Below are positions 1 through 8,547 of a stretch of DNA of 20,217 nucleotides, piece after piece. The stretch comes from a virus: positions 1 to 20,217 of the IMG/VR virus record IMGVR_UViG_3300035698_028661; one strand, 5' to 3'. The stretch's first letter is position 1, and each line of letters starts with the position of its first letter. The translations under genes and the position numbers were made by a program. A model generated the notes under the pieces. The model ran no database searches. It was not told where the DNA came from and was given only the letters and a program-made list of their open reading frames with translations.

Positions 1-1756
1 CGTCACCGGCGCGTGTCGCCCCGTTCATATTGGTTTCCGTGAAGATGATGTCCGTACTGCTGGCGATTGCGACCATCGGCGTGGCGTTCGTTAGGTTCGT
101 ACCGAGCGTGTCGAGACCCTGAACGGAAACGCGCTCGACGTTCGTGAGCGTCAAAGCTGCGAAGTCGCCCGCGGGTTCGATGACGGCGCCCGGCTCGAAA
201 ATGATGTCGAGATCTTCGGCGGTGTACGTCGCGGCGTTCGTTACGATGTCCTGGATGGTGATAGCAACCACCGGGGCGTAGGTTCCCGGGCGTACGCGAA
301 CGGCTCCACGCCCCCGTACGATGGCGTAGTTGATGGCTGCCTGCAATCCGCTGATGTTCCCTTCGCCAGTGGCTCCGGAAACGATGACCTCGTTCTTATC
401 GTCGAGCGTGTCGAGCCAAAAACGCCAGTCTCGGATTTGCGCGACGACACCAGCCGTCACATCAAACAGAGCCAGGAGCGCTTCGCCGGCCGGAATTGCA
501 GCGCCCGTATTAACCGTTCCCGTCGAGTCCACGGACAGGTAGTACGTGTTGTTGGCGAATGCGCCGATGGCGACCGCTCCGCCAGCGATGCTGATGTACT
601 CGGCTCCAACATAACCCGTCCACGCTGTGTACGTGAGGTTCGCGCCCGCGAGACCGCCCGTGACGCCGCCGGAGACCGTTCCGTCGGACCGACACTCGTC
701 GATGAAGTCGTGCGCGTCCTTGGCGTCATCCTCGGCGAACTCGAGACGGTCATCGAGCGTGTCGTACACCGTAGCGTAGACAGTGCTGTCGCGCGCGTCG
801 ATAACTTCGTGCGACGAACCGTATCCGGTGACCTCCGGGCGGTCGTCGACGATCATCGCGGTGGTGACCGTGTTATCCAAAGCCAACCGAGTCATGGTCG
901 CGATGGCGACGCGGTAGTGATAGTTACCGGACAACGCCGTGTATTCCAGCATCGGGGCTAAGTACGTATTGCCCTCGTAGATGTGAATCTGCTGGATGAG
1001 CTTCAGTCGACGGCAGGCCTCGACGCCACCCGTCACGCCTACGAGCGCGTGAAGAAGGTCGGGATCTTCAACGGAGTCTTCTTCATCGAGGTAGATGTCC
1101 AGGTAGACCGTGTCCACGCGCGTAGCTGGCGCTGCTCCGGGCGTGCTCAACGCCACCATGTAGTAGTCGCTCGTTGATGCGACGGCGAACATACCGCCGG
1201 CAGTCGTGATGGTGTTTGCGGTGTTGGAAAGAATCGCGAAGCGTGTAACGGGTGCGCCTTCGTCGACCTTCGGAACCAGGTCACGACCAACAAGTTCGTT
1301 GATGACGTAGTTGGCGTCAACGTCTGTCAGCACCGTGTCGGTCAAATTCGTGATGCGGTGATGAAGGAAATCCATTTCCGTTGCGGGCGCACCACCGCCT
1401 GCGACGGAATCGTCCGGGTCAAACTCGTAGGTCGACGGCATCACGGCCGTCATACCGCCCAGGTAGTATCGACCCGCACCCTCGATCGTACCGTCGCCGC
1501 CGTTGATCTCGAGGTTATTGACGTTCGAAACGCCCGACTCGTCGATCAAGAAATGAGTAGCGCCGGGCGTTCCGTCCTCGAACACCTCGTGACGGAATCG
1601 ACGGATATTCTCGACCACGTTGTGCATGTGGTCGTTGAAGTCCGCGTCCACCCAGGGAACACGAGCTGTAGGCTTGCTCTCCTGGAGGAGCGCGCCCCAG
1701 TAACGCTTGAACGGGTCGTAGATATTCTTGCTGTACTGACCTGTAAATAAACCCAT
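1..1756 (-). CDS. Tail fibre / baseplate-periphery protein with beta-helix, 3' end cut off by the window
   Basis: This reading frame is open for 585 codons from an ATG at 1756 and leaves the window without a stop. The N-terminus (residues about 1-50, with motifs such as YDPFKRYW and VDADFND) and residues 212-260 (DTVYLDIYLDEE, then EDPDLLHALVG) resemble the DUF6519-type proteins found near phage and injection-system baseplates. That is a recollection by pattern. Residues 358-444 form a small beta domain with the signature TYYLSVDSTGTV, also present in the gene just upstream. From about residue 465 the pattern ISGLQAAINYA, then VRVRPGTY, then IIFEPGA is typical of a right-handed beta-helix of the pectate-lyase kind used in tail spikes. 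The start lies 1 base after the preceding stop (TAACATG), which suggests coupled translation. Likely role is peripheral baseplate attachment and receptor or surface-polysaccharide binding. An enzymatic spike is possible but no catalytic residues can be assigned in the visible part. Confidence 0.75.
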   Translation of the reverse strand, partial: MGLFTGQYSKNIYDPFKRYWGALLQESKPTARVPWVDADFNDHMHNVVENIRRFRHEVFEDGTPGATHFLIDESGVSNVNNLEINGGDGTIEGAGRYYLGGMTAVMPSTYEFDPDDSVAGGGAPATEMDFLHHRITNLTDTVLTDVDANYVINELVGRDLVPKVDEGAPVTRFAILSNTANTITTAGGMFAVASTSDYYMVALSTPGAAPATRVDTVYLDIYLDEEDSVEDPDLLHALVGVTGGVEACRRLKLIQQIHIYEGNTYLAPMLEYTALSGNYHYRVAIATMTRLALDNTVTTAMIVDDRPEVTGYGSSHEVIDARDSTVYATVYDTLDDRLEFAEDDAKDAHDFIDECRSDGTVSGGVTGGLAGANLTYTAWTGYVGAEYISIAGGAVAIGAFANNTYYLSVDSTGTVNTGAAIPAGEALLALFDVTAGVVAQIRDWRFWLDTLDDKNEVIVSGATGEGNISGLQAAINYAIVRGRGAVRVRPGTYAPVVAITIQDIVTNAATYTAEDLDIIFEPGAVIEPAGDFAALTLTNVERVSVQGLDTLGTNLTNATPMVAIASSTDIIFTETNMNGATRAGD

Positions 1757-1757
1757 G

Positions 1758-3848
1758 TTACTCTGAAACTCCTACGAGTACGTTGTCGACATAATACGCA
1801 ATGTGAACGGTTCCCGCCGTGTTACTTTCAACTTCTCTTCGTAACCGTTGGAAAGCACCTGCGGAAGTAGACGTATACTCCATCCACATTCCTGTGTTCA
1901 AGGTTGGGGTATTACCCCTTGTATCCAGGACTATTTCTTTAGTCAGGTAATCCACGCTCGAACCAGCAGGGTTACCGTCACCAGCAGCTAAGAACCCACC
2001 TCTACCATCATCCGTCATCGACATAATCAGACCCGGCGCCGCACCAGAAAACCAGTACAACTTCACGGAATTGGGGACGAAGTAGTCGTTGATGATAGGT
2101 GCGTGGATACCGTTTTCGGACGTCTCCGCTTCTTGCGTCCGATAAATCGGCTGCGTTGCCGGCGCCAAGGTTCGTCGCCGGAGTATGTGAACGTAGCTAT
2201 CAGTCAAGACGCTCGCCAAATCAGTCATGAAGATATTCAATCCTCGTTCATGATAATGCGACGTCCGCTCGGGTCCGTACACGTAATGATGCTGGTCGGT
2301 CAGCGTCTCGCTACCACCAGCCAGCGTGGTGTCGAGCGTCGTCCGATCCGTGGTGTATACCGTCCCCGCTAGCATGTTGGTGTACAGCAGGCTCTCATGC
2401 ATCTCCAGAAGGCCGTCCGGAAGGATACCGGTCGCGCGGTACGCGGCCATGAGGATGGCTTCTTCGGTTCCCTTTCGCTGCCACAAATACGTCGCGCCCT
2501 TGACGTGTGCACGCTGGCGCATGAGAGGCCATGATTTGGGGATCGTGATTCCAACCAGTTCAGCCAACAACTGAAGGACGGGCGGCGGCGCGCGGTCGAC
2601 ATTGAGATACAAGTGGGCGATAGCCCGCGTGTACGCCCGGCCGCGTTCAAGTTCGACGCCAAACCACTTCAAGAAACGATACAACTGCCCACGCAGTTTA
2701 CCGTCGTTGTCGTTGATGTTCAGCACCTGACCATCTTCGTAGGTCAGCTCAGCGAGTACCTCCTGGGAACCCTTCGCATCATCCGATCGCCACTCACGCG
2801 GCAGATGATTCCACAACCACTCGAACAGGACCGTGCTGTCATAGATCAGGGCGTAGTCGCGCGACGTGCAGTTTCGCCACGACAACGTGAGCGGCGTGTA
2901 AACGAAGAAGCTGTAGTACCAGAAGTCGGTCGTGTCCCTCGTCGTCGTTTTTAGAATGCCGTCGGTCGTTAGGTCCATGTTCAGCAGAAGGCGCATGTCG
3001 TACGGACCGTCGATAATGGCGCCGCCAAACGTTTCAACGCGGCACAACAACGTTTCACCGACTTGAATTGACGTATTGTTGTTTACGATACCGTCGCTAT
3101 TAACGCTCAAGTAATAGACGCCAGCCGCACCGACCGAGTGAGGTTGTGCCGCAAACGTTAGCTCGTTATTGTGAACGAATCCTTCCCAACCCATGAGGTT
3201 GACGATGACGCCAGCACCCGCGGTTGCGAGACCACCAGAAACCGTACCGTTAAGTCGGGTCGATACGGTTTCCAAATCCATGACGTCGTACGTCAGCGTG
3301 ATGTCCGTGCCGATGTCGGGCGGTAACAGCGTGAAATCCAAGATGAGCGCGGGCGTGCAGTAGTCGATCGTCCCTGGCGCACCCGTCCAGCCACCTGCGC
3401 CGTCGTCTAAGCGCGTTTGCGGGGCTCCGCCTGAGGTCCATGCCACCGTGACTGTCGTGGGCTGTAGGGGGCCGTCATAGTCCAGCTCGTCGAGCGCGTT
3501 GGCGTTGTCTTCTGCGAAACTTGAACTGAAGACCGGGTCGGTTGTTTGAACGTTCTCCTTGATGATTTCGCCGGTATACGTCGTTGTCGCGAAAGGCGAC
3601 GAGTCCTCGAAGACCAGCTCGCCGTCTTCCACGTCGTAGGGGTAGTGGGCCAGCTGCCGCACGATCTTGACGTCCGTCGGCAAAATAGAAATGGGTGGAT
3701 AGAAACTACCCACGATCTGGTGGCCTTCCCAAGCCGTGAACGCATCAAAATCGCACGGGCACTTCTGCGGATCGCTACCCAGGGGCAGCATGCCCTTCGT
3801 AGCTCGCGGGAGTCCGCTACCGTAGATACCTTTGGCCCAGCGAAACAT
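1758..3848 (-). CDS. Baseplate wedge protein, P2 gpI-like core with added beta domains
   Basis: The protein is 696 residues, far longer than P2 gpI (under 200 residues). Residues about 330-480 carry the tail-protein-I pattern: LYRFLKWFG, then LLAELVGITIPKSWPLMRQR, then GATYLWQRKGTEEAI. In P2 and related phages this protein joins gpJ (gp6-like) in the wedge and anchors the fibres. Here the core is flanked by extra modules. Residues 131-188 and 594-658 look like two copies of one beta domain (W-SG-AP, DDG-GG, DY, L/D, Y). Residues 198-287 resemble a domain in the downstream fibre protein. Cysteines 30 and 32 near the N-terminus form a CPC motif of unknown meaning. The ATG is preceded by TAGGAGGT, a near-ideal Shine-Dalgarno that overlaps the stop of the previous gene. 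Position directly before the fibre gene matches the J-I-H order of P2. It may also do work done by gp7 in T4-type baseplates. Confidence 0.82.
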   Translation of the reverse strand: MFRWAKGIYGSGLPRATKGMLPLGSDPQKCPCDFDAFTAWEGHQIVGSFYPPISILPTDVKIVRQLAHYPYDVEDGELVFEDSSPFATTTYTGEIIKENVQTTDPVFSSSFAEDNANALDELDYDGPLQPTTVTVAWTSGGAPQTRLDDGAGGWTGAPGTIDYCTPALILDFTLLPPDIGTDITLTYDVMDLETVSTRLNGTVSGGLATAGAGVIVNLMGWEGFVHNNELTFAAQPHSVGAAGVYYLSVNSDGIVNNNTSIQVGETLLCRVETFGGAIIDGPYDMRLLLNMDLTTDGILKTTTRDTTDFWYYSFFVYTPLTLSWRNCTSRDYALIYDSTVLFEWLWNHLPREWRSDDAKGSQEVLAELTYEDGQVLNINDNDGKLRGQLYRFLKWFGVELERGRAYTRAIAHLYLNVDRAPPPVLQLLAELVGITIPKSWPLMRQRAHVKGATYLWQRKGTEEAILMAAYRATGILPDGLLEMHESLLYTNMLAGTVYTTDRTTLDTTLAGGSETLTDQHHYVYGPERTSHYHERGLNIFMTDLASVLTDSYVHILRRRTLAPATQPIYRTQEAETSENGIHAPIINDYFVPNSVKLYWFSGAAPGLIMSMTDDGRGGFLAAGDGNPAGSSVDYLTKEIVLDTRGNTPTLNTGMWMEYTSTSAGAFQRLRREVESNTAGTVHIAYYVDNVLVGVSE

Positions 3849-3857
3849 CGATACCTC

Positions 3858-4493
3858 CTAGCTACAGGATGAGACGTCAGGATTGCCCCCGGCGTACGTC
3901 GTTGTCCAGTCGTAGGTGTATAGCGGGCTGTCGCCACCAGGGAAGCCAGCCATATGAGCCGCGGTTGCGTACACGCGAATCTTACAAGCCGTGAGCTGAC
4001 CATTCGCGTTGTACGTATGGCCGTACTGATGGAAGAAACGGAATCCTAAGCCAGCGATAACCTTCAACAGTTCCCCGAAGCTGCCGACGATGACGTGATC
4101 CGTCTCGAGTCGATCCAGTTCACTCTCGAACAACGTGATGTGCTCGAACTCGGTGAATGGGGTGGCGCCACCTTTACTTTCGTACTTGATCATTAGGTCT
4201 CGACCCACCGTGGCGATATCAAGGTCGAGGAGGGGAACTACGGCCGTCGCGTAAAAATCAGGCATTCCAACTTCAACGGCACCCATCGGATTCAAGACGA
4301 TACCCGCCGGACCAGCTGCCCAAACGGCGCCCGCGATGCTGTAATACAACCCCGTCGACAAGGACAAGATCGTGGCGGTCGGGCTCAAACCGGGTTGCTC
4401 GATTTCACCAGCGCCAACCGTAGCCGTTGGACCAAACGACAGGTACAAATCTTCTGTGTGCATGTGTCGACGAGTTCTTGTTGTAGTCGGCAT
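3858..4493 (-). CDS. Unknown baseplate-region protein (211 aa)
   Basis: I do not recognise this protein. It sits between the gp6/gpJ-like and gpI-like genes, so a baseplate wedge accessory or fibre-attachment role is plausible. The N-terminal half is rich in Gly, Ala, Ser and Thr with alternating hydrophobics (ATILSLSTGLYYSIAG), which suggests beta structure. Residues about 120-165 look mixed helical (FEHITLFESELDRLETDHV, then GELLKVIAGLGFRFFHQYGH). The C-terminus is aromatic and ends in SSCS. There is no signal peptide, membrane segment or clear metal site. The ATG at 4493 is preceded by GAAAGGGATAGAGA, an acceptable ribosome site about 6 bases away. An internal Met at residue 11 is a less likely start. 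The gene begins 18 bases after the upstream stop and its own stop overlaps the next Shine-Dalgarno. Confidence 0.8.
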   Translation of the reverse strand: MPTTTRTRRHMHTEDLYLSFGPTATVGAGEIEQPGLSPTATILSLSTGLYYSIAGAVWAAGPAGIVLNPMGAVEVGMPDFYATAVVPLLDLDIATVGRDLMIKYESKGGATPFTEFEHITLFESELDRLETDHVIVGSFGELLKVIAGLGFRFFHQYGHTYNANGQLTACKIRVYATAAHMAGFPGGDSPLYTYDWTTTYAGGNPDVSSCS

Positions 4494-4511
4494 TCTCTAT
4501 CCCTTTCGGCC

Positions 4512-6221
4512 TTATTCGAGGCCGCCAGTGTAAGTAAGGTCCAGGCTGAATAGCGAGGCAATTTCGCCAGCCGTCACGAGGATTCTATTCGTCGTCAGGA
4601 AAGCCGAAACCCTAAACGAGGCTCTATCGCCAATCAGAGGTGGCGTTACGCCTGTCGCGGAGACCATGAATGATACCTCGCCGTCATCCGTGATGTACGT
4701 TGCGGTCGGGCTGATGATCCCGATGGTCGACTGAACGCCCGTCACGCTTCCGATGACGATGTACTGCGTCGCGCTCGTGAACTGAACTGTCCACGTCTCT
4801 GCAACCGTATCGTCACTCGTGGTGAGATTGGTGATCTCTACGTCGCCGTTCCAGACGTAATAAATGACCAGTGGATCGATTCGGAACTCGTCGAACTCCA
4901 CGTAGTCAACGCCCGGGGTGTTCTCGACGACGCCGGCTAGGTTGCTGAATTTGACGTCACCCTGCGCCGTCGTATCCGAACCGAAGTCTCGATTCGCGAA
5001 GGCGAACATGTCTTCCACGTTGGCGTCGCACACCGGTTCGACCGCGGCGTTCTCCCAGTTCTTTCGAACCGTAACGACGCCAGCTACGATGACCTGAACG
5101 TAGATAGCGCTCATGACGTTCAGTACGTCGGTTTCTACCTTCTTATCGAGAAGGTAGTTGTAGACAGCGACGAGCATCGCGGCGGGAGCTGTGCCGCCAC
5201 CAGAAGGCGCGACAACCACGTTCATGACGTTGATGCCGGACGCGTATGCGTACGACTTACCAACGCCGCTCACCTGCAAGGCGTGCACTTCGTAGTCTTC
5301 CGCGGTGACGGCGCGGTCCTGTGAGTTCCACATCCGCGGCGCGTTCGTCTTGATTTCGGCGTCCAGTTCAGACGGGCCGCCGCCAGCCGAAGCCGCGGGG
5401 TTCGTGAAGTTGAACGTTCTTAAAGCAATCGTTTTGTTTTCGTTAATGGAGCTAGCCTGGATTTGGCCTGAGACCCCGCCGCCAACGCGGTAAATCGCTC
5501 GGATAAGATGGGTGTTGCCTGGAATCTTCCCGTTGACGCCGTCGCCAAAGTTTCCGGAAACTTGATCGTGTTCGTTCCGCTGTAGGTAGTAATCCGTGTC
5601 GGACGATTCAGATAACGTCAGGGCGTCCCGTACGTCCCAAACTACCGCGTTAACCAGTAACGTAATCGGCGTATCCAAGACGGGTTTCTGCGTGAATAGG
5701 TAGCTCTGATTCGGCCTACCGTCCGACACGGCAATCGTCTCGTCTATAGTGACGCCGTGCGTAGCCGCTACGGCGGTGAGTTCAGACGTTACACCATCAC
5801 CCGGGAACGTAACTGACGAATCAAGCTCGAACTTTTCTCCCGTGCCGGCCGACAACTGCGTACCCGCTGGTATTAGAACATCGGCCCCTACGAACGGAAC
5901 AATGCTAATCGTTAAATCAACCTTGGCGGCCCCCGGTCCGGACGGCTGGTATCCAATGGTCTTGGCGTGCTCAACGATGGCGTACCGCGTAATTGCCGTG
6001 CTCAATGCTGATTGCTCGGCGGTACGGTCGATGTAGTAGTTCAGCCGGTCTTCCGCGGCCGAAAACAATCCAACCATCGCCATGCCCGGGTCGGACGCGT
6101 TGTGGTCCGTCCACTCCCCCAAGAAGAGCGGGATCATGATCATAGCGTCTGAACGAATCTCGGCGTACGCACGACTGCTGTAGTCGATGGGCGGCGGATC
6201 TGAGTTATTTAACGTCGCCAT
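4512..6221 (-). CDS. Baseplate wedge protein, gp6 / P2 gpJ family (baseplate J-like)
   Basis: This 569-residue protein is a strong match by pattern to the baseplate J-like family, which forms the ring of wedges around the hub and triggers sheath contraction. Visible hallmarks are DPGMAMVGLFSAAEDRLNYY (residues 45-64), the VLIPAGTQLSAG segment (115-126), FGDGVNGKIPG (225-235) followed by IYRVGGGVSGQI, and NSQDRAVTAEDYEVHAL (299-315). The C-terminal 120 or so residues are mostly beta and poorly conserved, as is common for the domain facing gpI. The ATG follows the gp25-like stop by 1 base (GAGGGATAACATG), so the stop lies within the ribosome site. It is the same pairing as P2 W-J and T4 gp25-gp6, which supports both calls. 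Confidence 0.93.
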   Translation of the reverse strand: MATLNNSDPPPIDYSSRAYAEIRSDAMIMIPLFLGEWTDHNASDPGMAMVGLFSAAEDRLNYYIDRTAEQSALSTAITRYAIVEHAKTIGYQPSGPGAAKVDLTISIVPFVGADVLIPAGTQLSAGTGEKFELDSSVTFPGDGVTSELTAVAATHGVTIDETIAVSDGRPNQSYLFTQKPVLDTPITLLVNAVVWDVRDALTLSESSDTDYYLQRNEHDQVSGNFGDGVNGKIPGNTHLIRAIYRVGGGVSGQIQASSINENKTIALRTFNFTNPAASAGGGPSELDAEIKTNAPRMWNSQDRAVTAEDYEVHALQVSGVGKSYAYASGINVMNVVVAPSGGGTAPAAMLVAVYNYLLDKKVETDVLNVMSAIYVQVIVAGVVTVRKNWENAAVEPVCDANVEDMFAFANRDFGSDTTAQGDVKFSNLAGVVENTPGVDYVEFDEFRIDPLVIYYVWNGDVEITNLTTSDDTVAETWTVQFTSATQYIVIGSVTGVQSTIGIISPTATYITDDGEVSFMVSATGVTPPLIGDRASFRVSAFLTTNRILVTAGEIASLFSLDLTYTGGLE

Positions 6222-6222
6222 G

Positions 6223-6666
6223 TTATCCCTCGTTTTGCTCTGTCAAATACCACGGGAACGTGAAGCTGTCAGGATTTCCGGTAGCAATAATGGTGTGCGA
6301 AACCGTCACGTCAATCGCACCGTTGTCTGGGTCTTGTTCGAACGCTACGTCAACGTTCGTGATTCGTTTTTCCCACCGCACGATTGCTGCGATCACATCG
6401 GTACGAAGCAACCCCTCGGAACGCACGATCGTTTCGAACGGAACGTCGTAAACTTTAGAACCGAATCGACGCCGCATGGTCCAGGACTTGAAGGCTGTAA
6501 ATACGATCAGACGAATAGACTGCTGGACGACCTGAAGGCGATACGTATCGTTCATCACCTCGCCCTTGGGGGCGCCAGACCACGCAACGCCACCGGTCGC
6601 AGAATCGATCTGGAAGGGATACTTCCATCCATTCCCGACTGGGTCTTTGTTACTTGGTAACGGCAT
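6223..6666 (-). CDS. Baseplate wedge protein, gp25 / P2 gpW family
   Basis: The protein is 147 residues, the usual size for gp25-like wedge proteins. The diagnostic region is residues 42-80, with a helix (YRLQVVQQSIRLIVFTAF), then RRRFGSKVYDVPFE. This corresponds to the family pattern of an arginine-rich turn, FGS/FGC and a following helix. Residues 84-112 (GLLRTDVIAAIVRWEKRI) match the next conserved helix. In contractile tails gp25 links the wedge core to the inner baseplate and helps nucleate the sheath. The ATG lies inside the end of the coiled-coil gene, giving a 17-base overlap, and no strong Shine-Dalgarno is obvious. Start by coupled reinitiation is therefore likely. The next gene is gp6/gpJ-like, the partner expected in every known contractile baseplate. 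Confidence 0.9.
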   Translation of the reverse strand: MPLPSNKDPVGNGWKYPFQIDSATGGVAWSGAPKGEVMNDTYRLQVVQQSIRLIVFTAFKSWTMRRRFGSKVYDVPFETIVRSEGLLRTDVIAAIVRWEKRITNVDVAFEQDPDNGAIDVTVSHTIIATGNPDSFTFPWYLTEQNEG

Positions 6667-7054
6667 CAGTCAAAGCCCTTTTCATCATCAAGAGACGAAG
6701 GTAACGTTCGGCGTCCTCAAGACGTTTGTTTTCACGCTCGACGTGCATACGACTAGCTTGGTCGTCATTGTACGCCTTCTCTTCTTCCAGAAGGACAGAA
6801 AGAGCGTATAATAAAGGATCACCTTGGCTCTCTTGAAGCAATACATGAACGTTGTTTAGCTGTAGCGTTAAACTACTAGCTTTCTGTAGAAACTTATCTC
6901 GTAGTTCACTTTTCTTTTTAAGCTCAACCTTCAAGTCAGAAATACGCCTACGTTCTTTGTCGATTTCGTCCGGCGATGGAAACTCCAATGAGTTAACGAC
7001 TTCAATAACGTCATCGCCCAACGAACGCGGAATCTTTCTGCTTTGACTATTCAT
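6650..7054 (-). CDS. Small coiled-coil protein of unknown function
   Basis: The 134-residue product is highly charged. Residues about 30-77 and 90-125 form two long helical stretches with heptad-like spacing of Leu and Ile (for example IDKERRRISDLKVELKKK and ENKRLEDAERYLRLLMMK). A coiled coil or helical hairpin is the only structural claim I can support. The start overlaps the preceding stop as ATGA, and the end overlaps the gp25-like start by 17 bases, so it is firmly inside the operon. Base composition is unlike its neighbours: a hand count over 6841-6960 gives 43 of 120 G+C, against 37 of 60 at 1021-1080. Possible roles are a baseplate assembly chaperone or a small wedge linker. Confidence 0.8.
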   Translation of the reverse strand: MNSQSRKIPRSLGDDVIEVVNSLEFPSPDEIDKERRRISDLKVELKKKSELRDKFLQKASSLTLQLNNVHVLLQESQGDPLLYALSVLLEEEKAYNDDQASRMHVERENKRLEDAERYLRLLMMKRALTDAVTK

Positions 7055-8544
7055 GGGTCAACAACCGTAACCGTGTTGCCTTCGATCGTAACGATGTTGG
7101 GCTCCGTGTCTGGCAGTTGACCCGTACCACCCGTCAGGTCTACGCCACCAATCATCGCCATGATAGGTACGCTGGTCGCGTCGCCGACGAGTACCAGGCC
7201 GACGCTGTAAAACGAGTCCTCGAATTCTGATACGTCGTAGTCATCTTCCTCGGCGTCGAGCTGATTGGTGAGCTGCGGAACCGTAGCTGTCAAAAGGCTC
7301 TGGAGGAAATCCGTCCCGCCGTAACTGAGCGGCGTCCAGAAACGAGCGGCCGTGAACACCGCGGCTTCAAGTAGGTTGGCGATGTCCGTCAGCCTATCCG
7401 CAAGACCGCGAAGAAATTCAGCCTGCTCCTCCAGGAACTCAGCAACCAGATCCAAATAGGCGGCGTTACCGGGCGGTGGTGACACCTGAACCATGAATTG
7501 GCGCAACACGTTTTCCAGCTCGACGAAAAAGGCGATAGCGGGCGTCCACCAGTCCGGCGGTCTACTCGCACGACGCCGACTCTCTACGCTAGAGTCCAGC
7601 TCACGCGGTACGTAGTTTTCAATCGCGTCCGCTAGACCCATGAACTGTTCCACTCGCTGCTGGAAGAAGATAGCTAACCCTGAGATTTTTTGAGCTAACG
7701 TTCCGATGTTAGCGTCGTTGAAGTACATCACCAACATGGCGACGGTTGGTGTATACAAGCGAGCGTCTAGGAATAACGTTGCCGTCCCGCTAGCTACGTA
7801 AACAAAGGCTAAGTACGGAAATTCAATAACGATGTCATTGATGGTTGAATACCTAGACGCGTTGAAGCGGTCATTGATTTCAACAATGAATGCTGTTACT
7901 TCAGCTACGTACTCCGTCATTTCATCAATGGGCGCCGGGGACGCTGAAAAGTCTGCCTCTGGAGCGCCGTCGATGAGGGCGAGCGATTTAGTCGTGAAGG
8001 CATCATCCTCTACCGTGACGATGTAGAAGCCGTCAGGAAGGGCGCTTAGATCGACGGATCCGGCGGACACCTTGGTGTAAACGCCATCAATGAACCCGCG
8101 CCAGTCAGCGATGTCTACAGTACCCCCGCCAGCCAAAAGCGACGCGCCGCCGTCGATAGTGGAGTTCCCGTCGAAGTCGTCGATGATGGGACGCTGCGGA
8201 TCGCCGATGTCGTCATACGTCTGGTTGACGCGTTCCACGAATCCTTCGGGTCCGAACTTATCGTTCGCGTTGAGGGGGGCGATGAACAGGGCGCTGAATC
8301 GTCCGTGGAGCATGGCGAGCAGCAGGTTCAGCAACTCGAGAAACACCTCGAAGATCAAGGAGTCCAAGGGAGTCTCGAACAACGCAACGATGTCAGCCAG
8401 TAACCGCAGCGCTGCAGCCTGTAGCTCCAGAATCCCGGCCATGAAGTCCAGAACGTCCGCCGTTGAACTCAAGAATCCTTCAAGCCAAGAAGCGAGGGGA
8501 TCACCGTCAAAGACGAGTTCATCCCAGCCGTATTCCGTAGCCAC
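7051..8544 (-). CDS. Unknown structural protein, largely helical, in the baseplate cluster (497 aa)
   Basis: I do not recognise the family. Residues 17-90 are a run of hydrophobic or amphipathic helices (LASWLEGFLSSTADVLDFMA, then LFETPLDSLIFEVFLELLNL). A beta-rich segment follows at about 125-200 (VDLSALPDGFYIVTVEDDA). Helical segments recur at 205-230, 285-312 and 333-400 (FLEEQAEFLRGLADRLTDIA). The C-terminus is Gly/Thr/Val-rich and ends VDP. The start is a GTG at 8544, chosen because GAGGGG lies about 6 bases upstream and the preceding stop is 3 bases away. Position between the spike cluster and gp25 implies a baseplate role. The amphipathic helices could pack along the tube or interact with membrane, which is inference only. 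The stop overlaps the next start as ATGA. Confidence 0.82.
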   Translation of the reverse strand: MATEYGWDELVFDGDPLASWLEGFLSSTADVLDFMAGILELQAAALRLLADIVALFETPLDSLIFEVFLELLNLLLAMLHGRFSALFIAPLNANDKFGPEGFVERVNQTYDDIGDPQRPIIDDFDGNSTIDGGASLLAGGGTVDIADWRGFIDGVYTKVSAGSVDLSALPDGFYIVTVEDDAFTTKSLALIDGAPEADFSASPAPIDEMTEYVAEVTAFIVEINDRFNASRYSTINDIVIEFPYLAFVYVASGTATLFLDARLYTPTVAMLVMYFNDANIGTLAQKISGLAIFFQQRVEQFMGLADAIENYVPRELDSSVESRRRASRPPDWWTPAIAFFVELENVLRQFMVQVSPPPGNAAYLDLVAEFLEEQAEFLRGLADRLTDIANLLEAAVFTAARFWTPLSYGGTDFLQSLLTATVPQLTNQLDAEEDDYDVSEFEDSFYSVGLVLVGDATSVPIMAMIGGVDLTGGTGQLPDTEPNIVTIEGNTVTVVDP

Positions 8545-8547
8545 GAT

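Noticed and set aside
437-961. 174-codon open frame on the plus strand
   Set aside because: Antisense to the fibre gene, whose frame is open over the whole 1-1756 region with fibre-like protein patterns. The product is Arg/Val-rich, as expected for an antisense shadow.
3407-4003. 198-codon frame on the minus strand overlapping the gpI-like start
   Set aside because: It overlaps the end of the 211-residue gene and the start of the gpI-like gene in another frame. The product is rich in Arg, Ser and Thr with no domain, typical of an out-of-frame shadow.
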